Source of the DNA: Saccharum officinarum
Taxonomy: Eukaryota > Streptophyta > Magnoliopsida > Poales > Poaceae
Assembly (NCBI GenBank): GCA_020631735.1
Contig: CM036199.1
Span: 17,525,553 to 17,589,552 of the forward strand
Length of the DNA stretch: 64,000 nt
Direction: 5' to 3'
The translations under genes were made by a program, and so were the position numbers. The notes beneath the pieces were generated by a model, which saw nothing but the letters and a program-made list of their open reading frames with translations, made no database searches and was not told the DNA's origin. Below, in pieces: positions 22,066 to 33,400 of the stretch (the stretch's first letter is position 1; each line of letters opens with the position of its first letter).

Positions 22066-22540
22066 AGTTACTCTAATCATTGTGGAATAGTAGCCACCGG
22101 ATCTAAACAGATTTCTTTAAAAACTTACCCGCTTCTAGCATTATGATATATTGGTAATTTAGAACTTGGTTTTAGGGATTTAGTGTAGTTTATGGTTATA
22201 AGCTTACCAATATAAGCTTATATTTAGTGTGGTTTATGGTTATAACCAAAATATAGTTTCGTGGTAAGATGCAACAAAAGATGATATGATTTAAGCTAAG
22301 GTTTCAACAAAATACATATTAGAAACCCACTAAGGTACAATGCAAAGGATGAAAACACATATAGAGTAACCGGTAATTTATCACAACCAAATATAGATTA
22401 TACAGTATTTAAATGAATATTTTTGTGAAAGGAAGAAAGAGAGAATAAAGATAAATAAGTTTGATTAGTCGTACTGCTAAATTTATTCACGGAACTTTCA
22501 ATACTTATGATAAATTGATAATAGAAGATTCTAGGATGTG
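22066..22540. other. AT-rich spacer, no gene recognised
   Basis: Contains a small imperfect tandem repeat (GTTTATGGTTATAA units at about 22185-22245). No gene is seen. Confidence 0.4.
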
Positions 22541-22549
22541 CTGTACACG

Positions 22550-22900
22550 GGTTGATGTACTAGTCTGTCAAAACGTTTCTACATTGTACATATGGCCTTG
22601 GCAGCATATGAGCAAGCTGGCGATAAACAATTCAATTTCAGACTCAAAATCTCATTCTGCTACGAATATTATGGATGGCAGATATTTAATTCTTCAGCGA
22701 TGAAATCTTAAACAAAGAATTTGTCAGTCTTGTGGCAGCCTTGGCAAATAGAAATTTGGTCAGTACTGGTCTCCAGGACCCTTCAGTATCGCAGACTGTC
22801 ATCACAAGTTTTTCTTAAGCGCTAAGGTGATAGAGTAGGTGACAAGAAGAGTCAGCAAGAGGTCCAGTGGTCCGCCTTGCAGATGGTTACTACTATTGCT
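22550..22900 (+). repeat. HIPP-upstream duplicated segment, copy 3 (diverged)
   Basis: Collinear with 13830-14110: CAGCATATGAGCAAGC against CAACATATGACCAAGC, then GGTGACAAGAAGAGTCAG against GGTGACGGCAAGAAGACTCAG, with AGGTCCAGTGG against AGGTCCACGG. It lies about 0.5 kb upstream of the intact 23.4-kb HIPP gene. Confidence 0.5.
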
Positions 22901-23234
22901 GGCTCCCAGGTCCCAAGTCTAAAGTTTTGGATCTCCAGTGACCCGTACCACTCAAAGCTGGTTCTGCGATCATACAAGTCTTCTTTTAGTTCGAAAATAT
23001 GTATTGTATTGCTGTGTTTCGCTGGTGTGGTTCAGGTTCAACTTGCAGCTAGTAAACGGACGGACCAACGCGCCTTCTGAGAAGCGCACAGGCCAGGCTA
23101 GTGGACGATAAGAATTTGCTCGCCTCGGATCTCACACGGTAACCATCGCCAAGAACGCGTCTCAGTCAGTTGATGATGATTCGTTCCCCGCTACTGACAC
23201 CAGCGTTCGCTCCCCGTTTCCCTCCCTCCCACTC

Positions 23235-23241
23235 TATATAA
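23235..23241 (+). promoter_or_regulatory. TATA box of HIPP copy B
   Basis: TATATAA in the context CTCTATATAAGAGCCC, about 157 bp upstream of the start codon. Transcription probably begins about 30 bp further on, near the CAGTCACAAGTCACAAG stretch. Confidence 0.7.
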
Positions 23242-23397
23242 GAGCCCGGCGCCGGCCAGTCACAAGTCACAAGAAAGCTCCATCAGTTAGCAATAACTAG
23301 CCACCCAACCCAATTCGCCTCGATTGATCCAACGATCTGTCGCCACAGTTTTTGCTGATTTTCTCGTCGGTCAAGGAGAGATCACCGCCGGCAGGCA

Positions 23398-24001
23398 ATG
23401 AAGGTAAGCAGCAGGGGCCGGACAGTTCCTTCGATGAATTCAGAAACCTCTGTTTCAGCTTTATTTTCAGAGCTCTGAAACTGATTTGCGTTGCTCTCTC
23501 GCTTCTGCATTGGTTGCCGCTTGCAGCAAAAGATCGTGATCAAGGTGAGCATGCCGTGCGAGAGGAGCCGGTCCAAAGCCATGACCCTGGCCGCCAGAGC
23601 AGATGGTATGGTACGCCGTCAATTGTCTCAGTACAAAGGTGGTCACTCATCAGTGCTCTGCTAACAGCGGCGCTCTTCGTGAAATGTGTGCAGGGGTGAT
23701 ATCGATGGCGATCACCGGCGACGCCAGGGAGAAGCTGGAGGTGGTCGGCGACGGCGTCGACCCGGTCAGGCTGGTCAGCTGCCTGCGCAGGAAGGTCGGC
23801 CACGCCGAGATCCTGCAGGTGGAGGAAGTGAAGGAAAAGAAGCCCGAGGAGGAGAAGAAGAAGCCGGAGGAGCCCAAGCCGCCGCAGCCCGTGGCCGTGC
23901 ACCCGCTGCCGCATTGCTATCCCGGAGGCTACCACTACTACCGCCACCCGCCGCCGCCGGTGGTCGTCTGCGAGGAGCCGAGCGGTTGCCCCATCATGTA
24001 A
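23398..24001 (+). CDS. HMA-domain isoprenylated protein (HIPP-type), copy B, 130 aa
   Basis: Three exons: 23398-23403 (Met-Lys only), 23527-23605 and 23694-24001, with GT-AG introns in phases 0 and 1. The protein starts MKQKIVIKVSMPCERSRSKA and has one HMA fold (about residues 4-72, beta-alpha-beta-beta-alpha-beta). The metal site MxCxxC is half lost: Met11, Cys13, but Ser16 in place of the second Cys. A Lys/Glu/Pro-rich linker and a His/Tyr/Pro tail lead to the CaaX box CPIM, which predicts farnesylation and membrane attachment. HMA proteins bind metals or partner proteins; with one Cys, tight metal binding is unlikely. A possible polyadenylation signal AATAAA is at 24090-24095. It is the closest relative of pseudogene A in the array. 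The short first exon makes the start easy to miss, but it matches copies C to E exactly. Confidence 0.88.
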
Positions 24002-24559
24002 TTAAAACAGACAGCTGACATAAATAATTGAGATCGATTTTGTCATATAGGTAGACTTTTTCTTTGTCAGCAATTCAAGGATTTGTGCAAATAAAGTTGA
24101 TTTTGCTGAGCCTTTGTGGTTTCAACTATTCTGCATCTCCATTTCTCGATTGCTAGCTTGTACGTGAAGCATGCACGTGCTGGTGCGCTTTGGCACGATC
24201 CAATCCGTGACCGCATTGTGATTGGATCATCATTAGCTGGTACCGTGAAAAAGGAGGACTGAAAGTCCAACGACTTTCGAAGGGCTACTAACGTCATCTG
24301 TCAGAAAGAAACTGACGTCACCCACCAACATCAGCGTTGTTGGGCGTCCGCTGACACAGACCATGATGGATGGATCATTTGCGCTTCTTCTGTCTTGTAC
24401 TAACCTCTTTTTTCAACAAAAGGTGCGCAATAAGCAATAATGCCGTTTCCACATAGCTGGCCAATGCCGTGTTTTTTTTGGCAACAGCCAATGCCGTGTT
24501 GGTTTCGTTATCTTCATGAGTTGGTGATGTTCACTGTTCGCAAGTGAACCAGCAAATGA
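24002..24559. other. 3' flank of HIPP copy B, no further gene
   Basis: Contains the probable 3' UTR and then AT-rich spacer. A minus-strand open frame at 24067-24297 has no recognisable family. Confidence 0.4.
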
Positions 24560-25770
24560 CCAATCAGATTATAGTTTATACAGAAACAGTCACTCGTCAT
24601 CGTTTCCCAGAACTGAACCCCAAATTCTGATCAGAAATCAATAACCACCCAGTAAACATCACTTATTTTCTCTTCTTTTTATTAGGATAATCAGGAGGGG
24701 TTGACTAGTCTATCAACATGTGCTCTTCCACTAGACATAACCATCAGATGTTTGTTTTTTTCTTTTTGGAAGAAGACAATACCTCGTTTGAAAACGTACA
24801 TTCATTATAAAAGAATTTCACTAATAATATCTTTACAATAAAGCAGAGTAGCATGACGGAACAACATGTATGTTTAATTTAAATTATTTTTTAATAGTAA
24901 TAGTAAATAGAATTGGGTAATTATAAACATGTATAGGAATAATTTATAGTTCTTTAAATAATTTTCATAATACCTTACATTGTTATTTTAGATGTATATT
25001 TGAGGGGATATTTTAGTTTATTTGAATAATGGTTGAAGTGGTAACTTAGGGCACTCGCAATGGTTAGAGCTAGGTACTAGCTCTAAGTCAACTTCTCTAA
25101 TAATGCTAACTTTTAGCACGTAACTTTTAACATGGATAGTCTCACATGACACTCTCACATAACATGCAATGTGTGTAAGAGCTTAGCTCTGGATTAAGAG
25201 CTAGCTTTTATCTCTCTTCTATTAAAATATGAGAAAAATGCTTAGAGCTAGCTTAAGAGTCAATCGTTGGAGCTGCCCTTAGATGCAATTTCATGCGGGT
25301 TATTTAGATTGTTAGAATAATGGGATTGTGGATAATCTAGATGCAAATTTAGGGGTTACTTTAGATTAAGTCTCATAATAGCATAAGTGGATAATTTATA
25401 TGCAATTTTTAATTTAGAGGTTATTTTGTGTTGTTTTTCATAATGGGAATGGTGGGCAATCTTTTGAAAAACAAAATAGATTCCATTTCTATTATCATCG
25501 AGGTTGATTAAGTCTTCGGAATTGATTGTTGTGAGATTTTCATGAATTTACATATGTTTCTAGCTTGTCTCGTGAGGAGTAACGTGCAGGCTTCTAATGA
25601 GTAATAGTAAGATTGTTGCATGCTATTTTTTCACCAGTTCCTTTTCTCTAGACAACAACTTTTTCCCATATAGTGAAATGTTTCACTTCGCGATCGTCCA
25701 TTCGTCCTACTTTACTTTCTAGTAAAGAGTGACTGAAGCAACTTGTGGTTGCCAAATAGATTGAAAGATG
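24560..25770. repeat. tandem segmental duplication, left copy
   Basis: Begins CCAATCAGATTATAG, then TTTATACAGAAACAGTCACTC, and ends GCCAAATAGATTGAAAGAT. The right copy (25790-27283) repeats the whole order at roughly 90 percent identity or better in the parts compared by eye. It is non-coding and rich in AT. This copy holds a MITE (25049-25278) and lacks about 190 bp present in the other copy near 26960-27150. Confidence 0.8.
25049..25278. mobile_element. Tourist-type MITE, 230 bp
   Basis: Ends GGGCACTCGCAATGGTTAGA and AATCGTTGGAGCTGCCC, flanked by TTA on both sides (25046-25048 and 25279-25281). The right copy of the surrounding duplication keeps the empty site GGTAACTTAGATGC (TTA at 26621-26623), which fixes the boundaries. 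A TTA duplication is the mark of PIF/Harbinger (Tourist) elements. Confidence 0.9.
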
Positions 25771-25789
25771 AAACAGTCACTCGCTATGC

Positions 25790-27283
25790 CAATCAGATTA
25801 CAGTTTATACAGAAACAGTCACTCGCTATGCCAAAGGATGCTAGCTCAGTTGGCTAGTAGTTTCGGAGACACCCTCAGGTCGTGAGTTCGAACCCTCATG
25901 GGGGCGGATTTCAGGCTGAGGGTAAAAAAATCTCCTCGCTTGTCCCAGGCCAAAACATAAGTTAAGAGATGGCTCGGGTCTAGACTCCCTGTGTGCGCAT
26001 AGGTTAAGAGACGATCCTTTCACGGAGCTTGGCTCCCTGTGTATAGATGGGCGGGGGTTCAGAGATTTTCTCGATCCGCGTGAGAAGATCTTTTTAAAGC
26101 TGGAATACCCGGAGGCTGTCTAGCTCCGCGGATCGAGTTTTTTTAACAGTCACTCGCCATCGTTTCCCAGAACCCCAAATTCTGATCTCAGGAATCAATA
26201 ATCACCCAGTAAACATCACTTATTTTATCAGGAGGTATATCTTTTTTCCTCTTCCTTTTTTTAGGATAATCAGGAGGGGTTGACTAGTCTATCAACATGT
26301 GCTCTTCCACTATACATAACCATCAGATGTTTGTTTTTTTTCCTTTTTGGAAGAAGACAATACCTTATTTTAAAACATACATTCATTATAAATGAATTAT
26401 ACTAATAATATCTTTACAATAAAACAGAGTAGCATGATGGAACAACGTGTATGTTTAATTTAATTTTTTTAATAATAATAGTAATAGAATTGGGTAATTA
26501 TAAACATGTATAGGAATAATTTTAGTTTTAAATAATTTTCATAATACCTTACATTGTTATTTTAGATGTATATTTGAGGGGATACTTTTAGTTTATTTGA
26601 ATAATGGTTGAAGTGGTAACTTAGATGCTATTTCATGCGGGTTATTTACATTATTAGAATAATGGGATGGTGGATAATCTAGATGCAAATTTAGGGGTTA
26701 CTTTAGATTAAGTCTCATAATGGCATAAGTGGATAATTTATTGCAATTTTAATTTACAGGTTATTTGGTGTTGTTTAATGGCAATGGTGGGCAATCTTTT
26801 GAAAAAGAAAATAGATTCCATGGCTATTATCATTGAGGTTGATTAAGTCTTCGGAATTGATTTTTGTGAGAATTTCATGAATTTACATATGTTTCTAGTT
26901 TGTCTCGTGAGGATTAACGTGGAGGCTTCTAATTAGTAATAATAAGATTGCTACATGCTATTTTTCATATAATATTTTTCCTCTTTGTAGCTATTTCCTA
27001 GATTTTCTTAGAATGTTACATTTGCAAGTGTAGAATATGTTTGAGTGTGTTAAGAAAAAACCAATGTTAAATCATTTTTCGTAACTAACCAGGACTTCTC
27101 CTACATTTGTTATATTACGAAATATCTAAAACCGAAATCAGATGTACACACAGTTCCTTTTCTCTGGGAACAACCTTTTCCCATATAGTGAAATGTTTCA
27201 CTTCGCGATCGTCCATTCGTCCTACTTTACTTTCTAGTAAAGAGTGACCCAAGCAACTTGTGGTTGCCAAATAGATTGAAAGA
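25790..27283. repeat. tandem segmental duplication, right copy
   Basis: Collinear with 24560-25770. It carries a SINE insertion near its start (25830-26144) and about 190 bp near 26960-27150 that the left copy lacks. No gene is present. Confidence 0.8.
25830..26144 (+). mobile_element. tRNA-derived SINE ending in poly(T)
   Basis: The 5' part has RNA polymerase III promoter boxes: box A in GCTAGCTCAGTTGGCTAG (about 25840) and box B GAGTTCGAACCC (about 25884). The element ends GATCGAGTTTTTTT. It is flanked by AACAGTCACTCGCTAT (25814-25829) and AACAGTCACTCGCCAT (26145-26160), a 16-bp target duplication with one mismatch. Ending in T rather than A is a known feature of the plant Au SINE family. 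A second, inverted and 5'-truncated copy follows the 52.3-kb HIPP gene. Confidence 0.85.
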
Positions 27284-28413
27284 TATAGCTCATTAGAAAA
27301 TTCAACCATTATTACAAAATGGTTGTATCAGATCAGGGCTATATTCCCTTTATTCAGGATTGGGTGTTGACTAAATCGCCGTCGTCATAGATATCTACTT
27401 CAAGACAGAATAAAACAATCAAGACTAATTCACGGTCTAGTAATTTAATTACCATTGCAAGTGGAATTCAATGTAGGTAAGGATCGCTTTGGAACGAACG
27501 GGTTTACACCTCGGTTAGTATATTCAGATTGTGCAGTGCAGCTTCTGAAAGTAACTTTGTACATTTCCCGGCACCTAAGCGTTAACAGAAAGTGTGTGCT
27601 TAGCGCACTAATAATGAAGAGCTCAGTGCTGTAGATTTGGTTTCATGGCAAAACAAAGGCGCGTCTAATTGCTCCATGAGTACGTGTAAAAAGGTCATAA
27701 TTCTTCACTTTGCGTTAAGTTCTTTCCTCGTAAGTTCCTTGTTGCCAATTAACTTCCTATGTGGTGCCGAATGAATAGGATTTATGGTGAACAATGGGGG
27801 CGTTGCTCTGGCGGAGACCGAGAGAATACTGAAACGACCTCAGATACAATTCTAATTGAAAAAATTCCTCATGCACAATCAGTGTTGCTTTAGTAGTACC
27901 ACGCTGTACCAGATATTTTAGTTAAAACAACATAATTACAATCACGTCGTGACAAATTAACTGTCAAGAATCCAGTGTCTAGCCTACGGTACCACCTGTT
28001 TCTTTCTTTCTGTTTCTGAAGCTCCACACCTACAATTTATATCTCAGCTAACATGTCAAACATTCAAGTCGTAGTCAAGCGCCAAGGTTTGTTTACACAC
28101 CTACATGCATCAAATTCCACAACATACACCTCATTGCAAACCAAAGAATCAACGATCAGCCCTGTTTCATTTGAAAGTAATCAAACACGCGTTCGGAAAA
28201 GTGCAGTGACCAAGAAGAGTTCCTCAACGTCAATTCTTAAACTAAGCTTAGCACCACGGCATGTATAGAAAGGCTACTCGGTTGTTTAATTTGGTTGAGA
28301 TCTTCTAGTAAACAAATTAAATTGCCTGGAATCTTCTTAGCACTGGGTATTACTCTTAGTGGGGACGTAAAGTACATTCCTCGGGCCTACGGTAGCTGTC
28401 CTAATCCTAGTTG
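27284..28413. other. spacer, no gene recognised
   Basis: AT-rich sequence upstream of HIPP copy C. A 71-codon open frame at 28053-28268 is unsupported. No clear terminal repeats. Confidence 0.4.
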
Positions 28414-28420
28414 TATATAA
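28414..28420 (+). promoter_or_regulatory. TATA box of HIPP copy C
   Basis: TATATAA in GTTGTATATAAGTTGG, about 121 bp upstream of the start codon, a similar spacing to copy B. Confidence 0.65.
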
Positions 28421-28540
28421 GTTGGATAAGGGGTCCTCTCTTCCCACAACAAACTCTGAGCTCCTTCAAGTTTCCGAGTTGTCAGACCACAGACAAACTC
28501 ACATTGGAAATCAGCAACAGGAGAACAGAGTAACAATAAT

Positions 28541-29191
28541 ATGAAGGTAATAATTTTTTTTCTGCCAGGAGCTCCTTTTTTGTGCCTCCAACTGAGACAC
28601 ATTCTTGTGCAATTTTTCCTTTTTTCAGCAAAGAATTGTGATCAAGGTGCAGATGACCTGTGACAAGTGCCGAAAAAACGCTCTGGCTCTAGCTGGCTCG
28701 ACATATGGTAAGCACTACAGTCTCTGCAAGTGACCCATCTGATGAGTATCTCAATCTGACCGACTTGCTTCTCATGCTTGAGGACGAGTGCTGCAGAGCA
28801 ACTGATCGTATCAATATGTACTGTGCCGGTGTACGTGATTGCAGGAGTGCAATCCGTGGGGATCGAGGGTGAGGAGAAAGACCAGCTCGTGGTGATCGGC
28901 GACGGTGTGGACGCCACCTGCCTGACGAGCTGCCTGCGGAAGAAGGTGAAGGTGGGCAGGGTGGACATCGTGAAGGTGGAGGCGGTCGTCGACGAGAAGG
29001 CGGTGACGAAGCCAGCGGCCGAGACGGCCGCCAGCACTACCGATCCTAATCCCGTGGCCGGGTGGCCGCCGCAGTGGTATCCCGGCTACTACTGCCCAGC
29101 AGGGCCGGGCGTCGTCCGCCCGTACGCCGGCCACTGCTACCCCGTCGAAGACCCTTGCGCCGACGAGGATCCGTGGTGCACCATCATGTAG
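28541..29191 (+). CDS. HMA-domain isoprenylated protein (HIPP-type), copy C, 143 aa, intact metal site
   Basis: Exons 28541-28546 (Met-Lys), 28629-28707 and 28845-29191, with introns in the same places and phases as copy B. The protein starts MKQRIVIKVQMTCDKCRKNA: this is the only copy with a full metal-binding MxCxxC (Met11, Cys13, Cys16). The HMA fold continues GVQSVGIEGEEKDQLVV and LTSCLRKKVKVGRVDIVKVE to about residue 72. A short Ala/Thr-rich spacer is followed by a Trp/Tyr/Pro/Cys-rich tail (WYPGYYCPAGPG) and the CaaX box CTIM. Canonical HIPPs bind Cu, Zn or Cd ions and sit at membranes through the lipid anchor; this copy is the best candidate in the array to keep that role. It could equally serve as a protein-interaction HMA. 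Stop TAG at 29189-29191. Confidence 0.9.
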
Positions 29192-29527
29192 CAGGGCACG
29201 GATCGATCGAGTATCGTATAGCTGGGCGACGCACGCGAAGGGGCAGGTGGCAGGCGGAGCAGTGCATGTGAAGGCCAAGCGAAGGGTTCAAACGAACATG
29301 TTTTTTTGAAAGGGATTAAAGGATTAAACCCTACAAGGATCAAATGGTAGCACAGAGATTCACTCCTTCCCGGTAGGGGTTAAATCAGCTTGGGGATTAG
29401 ACCCCCTGCAACCGAACATAGCCTAAATATGAGATCAATTTGCTCTTCAACGCTATCTTAATATTGCTAATTAAAGACTCTAAAAAAGTTTCCATGATAA
29501 TCTCCATAAAAATAGTAGCAATAGGTA
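29192..29527. other. 3' flank with probable transposon remnant
   Basis: A segment from GAACATGTTTTTTTGAAAGGG to CAACCGAACATAGCC (about 29294-29420) looks like a MITE-type remnant. No gene is seen. Confidence 0.35.
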
Positions 29528-30116
29528 CTTCCTCCAATCCCTCCATCCCATAATAAGTGCACTTCTAAAATTCAAAATTTGTCCCAAAATAAGTGGGTTT
29601 CGGTTCCCACAGCTAAAGTTTAGTCCCTATCACATCGGGTGTTTGAACACATGCATGGAGTATTAAATATAGACTAAAAAATAATTAATTGCACAGATTG
29701 TGACTAATTTACAAGACGGATTTTTTAAGCATAATTAGTCCATGATTTGACACTGTGGTGCTACAGTAAAAAACATGTGCTAATGACGGATTAATTAGGC
29801 TTAACAAATTCATCTCTCGTTTTACCGATGGAATCTGTAATTTGTTTTTTTATTAATATCCAAACACCTCATGTGACACCCCATGTAATATCCGATGTGA
29901 CACCAACTAAACTTTAGTCATAACATCCCAACACCCCCTAAGTCCAAGACAACCTATCTCTAATTGACTTTTTCTACTTTCTCTCTTCCTGAGGTGCAAT
30001 GATTACATTTTTATAGGGGTATATATGTAATTTCTCATTAATATTGATCTCTTCACCAAAACGCTAGAGATACACTTAATTTGGAACGGATAGACTTATT
30101 TTTGGAACGGAGGGAG
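29528..30116. mobile_element. Stowaway-type MITE carrying a nested MITE
   Basis: Outer ends CTTCCTCCAATCCCTCCATC (TA before it at 29526-29527) and GGAACGGAGGGAG (ending 30116) are of the Stowaway kind. Inside, about 29596-29940 is a different element with ends GGTTCCCACAGCTAAAGTTTAG-like and AACTAAACTTTAGTC to AACACCCCC. Its interior (TGCATGGAGTATTAAATATAG, GGATTAATTAGGCTTAA) matches the MITE family near 58-59 kb. Confidence 0.6.
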
Positions 30117-30391
30117 CAGATCGTGAAATTCTCAAAGAAATAAAAAATCTAGATATTGGTTCGGTAAGCTCTAATCTCTCTGATTCACCATTGACAATAA
30201 TAACTAATAGATCTATTTTATTTTCTAAAAAATATTCATATTTATCATTATAGAAAATAATATAAATTAGCTGCTAAATGTATATCTAAACTACTCAGCT
30301 ATGCCATTATAAAACATAATATAAACAGCCCCTAAATTTACATCTAAACTACCCACTATGCCATTACAATAAATAATTTAAGTAATCCTTC
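30117..30391. repeat. AT-rich repeat related to the 24.6-27.3 kb duplication, inverted
   Basis: The reverse complement shares the pattern GATGTAAATTTAGGGG and AATGGCATAGTGGGTAGTTTAG with the GATGCAAATTTAGGGG and AATGGCATAAGTGGATAATTTA stretches of the duplication. Confidence 0.45.
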
Positions 30392-30478
30392 AAATTTATT
30401 AGGGATGAAAACGATCGGAAACGATCGATAGGAGGCTAAATCACTTTTATTTTCACTTTTTTTTCTTGAAAACGAAAT

Positions 30479-33400
30479 TGTCACACCCCAAAATTTTGAA
30501 TTTTGGGTTATGCTTAGAAAACACTAAATAAAATAAATGATTTCAATATTTAAATAAATTTATTAGATAAGTTAAGTTGATGCTACTTTAAATATAGAAA
30601 ATTGTGGTTTTAAACTTTTCATATTAATTTGATAATGTGGTGTTTGTTTGATGCTTGCCTTTGGTGTTGGTGAGTGCTATTATTTTTAAAATACCATAGG
30701 ACGACGTTTACTTCTCATCGGAAAACTTTTTGGTATTTTCTAGATTTAAAATTTCAATTTCTATGAGCTTAATCTTTTTCCTTGATCTCTTCATCAATCT
30801 TTTCATGAGCTCCAAATACTTTATTTGGGTTCATCTCATTCTAAAATATCTCTGAGAATTTTCCCTAAATTTTTCGGAGCCTTCGGAGTATTTTTCGTGG
30901 CTTAAAATTCAATTCTGGACTTTTCTAGAATTATTTTATCTATAAAATTAATTAATTCCGAAAATAATAAAATATCTAAGATTTCCTCATGCCCAAAGGG
31001 CCATGTCTTTATTTACTAATGGGCTTTAATAATTAATTAGGCCTATTAGTAAAGGTGGAGGGTGCAACATCAATTAGTATCATATTGCTAGTTGACGTGG
31101 AGGTGGAGAGTTTTCCTCCCTATATATATATGTAGCTATCCCTTGGGCTAAGCACACCAAAACTACCGTAAGAGGAGCCCCTAGTTTAGAAAATCTCTCG
31201 TGTAGTAAATTAAATATTTCTCCTTCTTCTCGTGTCGTCCCTAGGCCGAGGCTCTTCAGATGGATAGAGGTAGAAGATGAAGTATTTGCGGTTTTGCCAC
31301 TGGTTCGTAATATCTTTATCGTTTCTTCGTTTTAACTCCGATTTGACCCGTTCAAGTTGCGTTAGATTCGTATTTACGAGCTCTACATGTTAGTATTATT
31401 AAACAGTAGGTTTGGAAATTTTAATTTTCGAGTTTATATTAAAGTAATTATTTATCTATAGGAAATCTTAGAAAATTCATAACTTTCACGTTTTAAATCC
31501 GAATTTTGTGATCTTTACGTCTGTGTGATCGTAGTAACGTGTAGAAGAGTTTTACAAACTTTTTATACTGTTTTGATACTGTTGGTGTACTGTTTTAATT
31601 ATGTTTCTTTGTTTGCTTCGTGTATGATTGCTCGGATGATTGTGTGTTGATGCTTGGTGATCGAGGTTATTGTTAGCAACAACGTTTAACATGTCTTACA
31701 TCCTTGAAATTTATAAGTTAGATATTAATTTAATTTATGTTTGTGCAATTGAGTTTCTAATTAAACGCAACACGGGCAGTCTGTCCTAAATTAATGTTAA
31801 TCTAATTAATATTAAACTAAATGTCTTTTGAATTATAAGATGCTTAGTTCAACCTTGAAACATAAGTGCTTTCGTTCAGTTGCCACTTGTTTTCTATATA
31901 TAGTTCAATATTAAATTGATTAATATGATTAGGGTACATTATATTTTAAATTAAAATTTTCTTAGTCTAAGTACGTTACATATATGATAGACTTGTGTAG
32001 ACAATTTCATATTACAGTACGTCTCTACTCTTCATAGTTATACGGCTTTAATACTCGAGCATTTATTCGTTTGAAATCTGTTTTGCTCCATTTAAGTTGC
32101 GTTAGGTTCGCATCGACGTTCTCTGTGCAGTAGCACTAATGTTTTTCATGTCGTATGCTTTTCCATATAAAGCTGAATATTATATTAATTAATAGGTTTG
32201 TTATTAGTTTTATAATTAAAAATAATATATAATCTTATCACGTCAGTAGTTTGTAACTAAGCATGAACTTAGCTTTATAGTGTTGGTCTTCTATAAGTAA
32301 ATGTCAACATGATTATTGACCACTTAGATATGTGTTTATTAATTATAATTATAATTTGTCTCATTTAAGCATGATTCATATAAAGTCACGTCAAATGCAA
32401 TTTTGTTGATGTGTATTTATTGTCTTTAATCTATTAAAAGCAACTTAGATTTATAATCTCGACGTCTTGTAAATAAAATGCTAACTTGATAAATAACAAC
32501 TTAAATGTTTTATTTTTAATTATAACTTGCTTAAGCTAATCACGAGATATGATGGATCGATTTGTTGTTATCATGCGTACTGTGCTTACTAAATCATATA
32601 TGCTTAAGTGACTTAAATAATATTAAATGTTAATATGGTGAATGTCAACATTAATTTCTTTTCATTTATGATGACTTTCTTGGGCAACCTTGAAACATAA
32701 AGTAGTTCGATTAGTCTTCTCTCATGTTTTATGTTATCTAAACTATAAATATTTAGATGACTTGAATACTATAAAATGTATATAAATAAAATATGACCAG
32801 GGTTAAACCTAGCTTTATAATTCAATTGATTAATCTAATTTTAGAATATTTCTTCAGAATGTTTATCACCTTATTTCAATAACTAAAATGCATTAAGTTT
32901 ATAGTCGGTATTCTGCGTTATGTTGTAATCGTCTTGATAGTCGCGTGTCCTCTTTAATGGTAGCTCCGTTATCCGTCGTTCTCGCGTTTTTATGACTGTA
33001 GCAATGTACCGTGTCGTTTAGTGCGCTCTCTTTTAAAGTGTTTCTTTTGTTTGATGCATGTTCTTAGATGTGTGTATTGTTTATTTGTGTTGCTTGGTTG
33101 CTGCGAGTCACCCTGGGCGTTCGGTATTACCGAACCGATCGGTTCGGTTCTTCGGTTCCTAAGCAAATTCGGTTCCTCAGAAATATGGTACCGATCGGTT
33201 CCTGAGAAAACTCGATACTGATCAAATTCGGTATCGGTAAATTCGGTTCGGTTCCGGTATTTACCGAAATTACCGAACATGCTACAGCAGGCTGCGCGGC
33301 GTCCGTCTTGCTCTTGTCGGGGACGACGACGGTGAGGTCGCGTGGGGGACGACGCGGCCGCGTGAGGGCCGCCGGACCGGGGTGAGCACGAGGTCGGAGG

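Noticed and set aside
25835..25905. Possible tRNA gene (box A GCTCAGTTGG, box B GTTCGAACC)
   Set aside because: No closing acceptor stem or normal anticodon arm can be traced. The sequence continues into a 300-bp body ending in T and flanked by a target duplication, so it is a SINE head.
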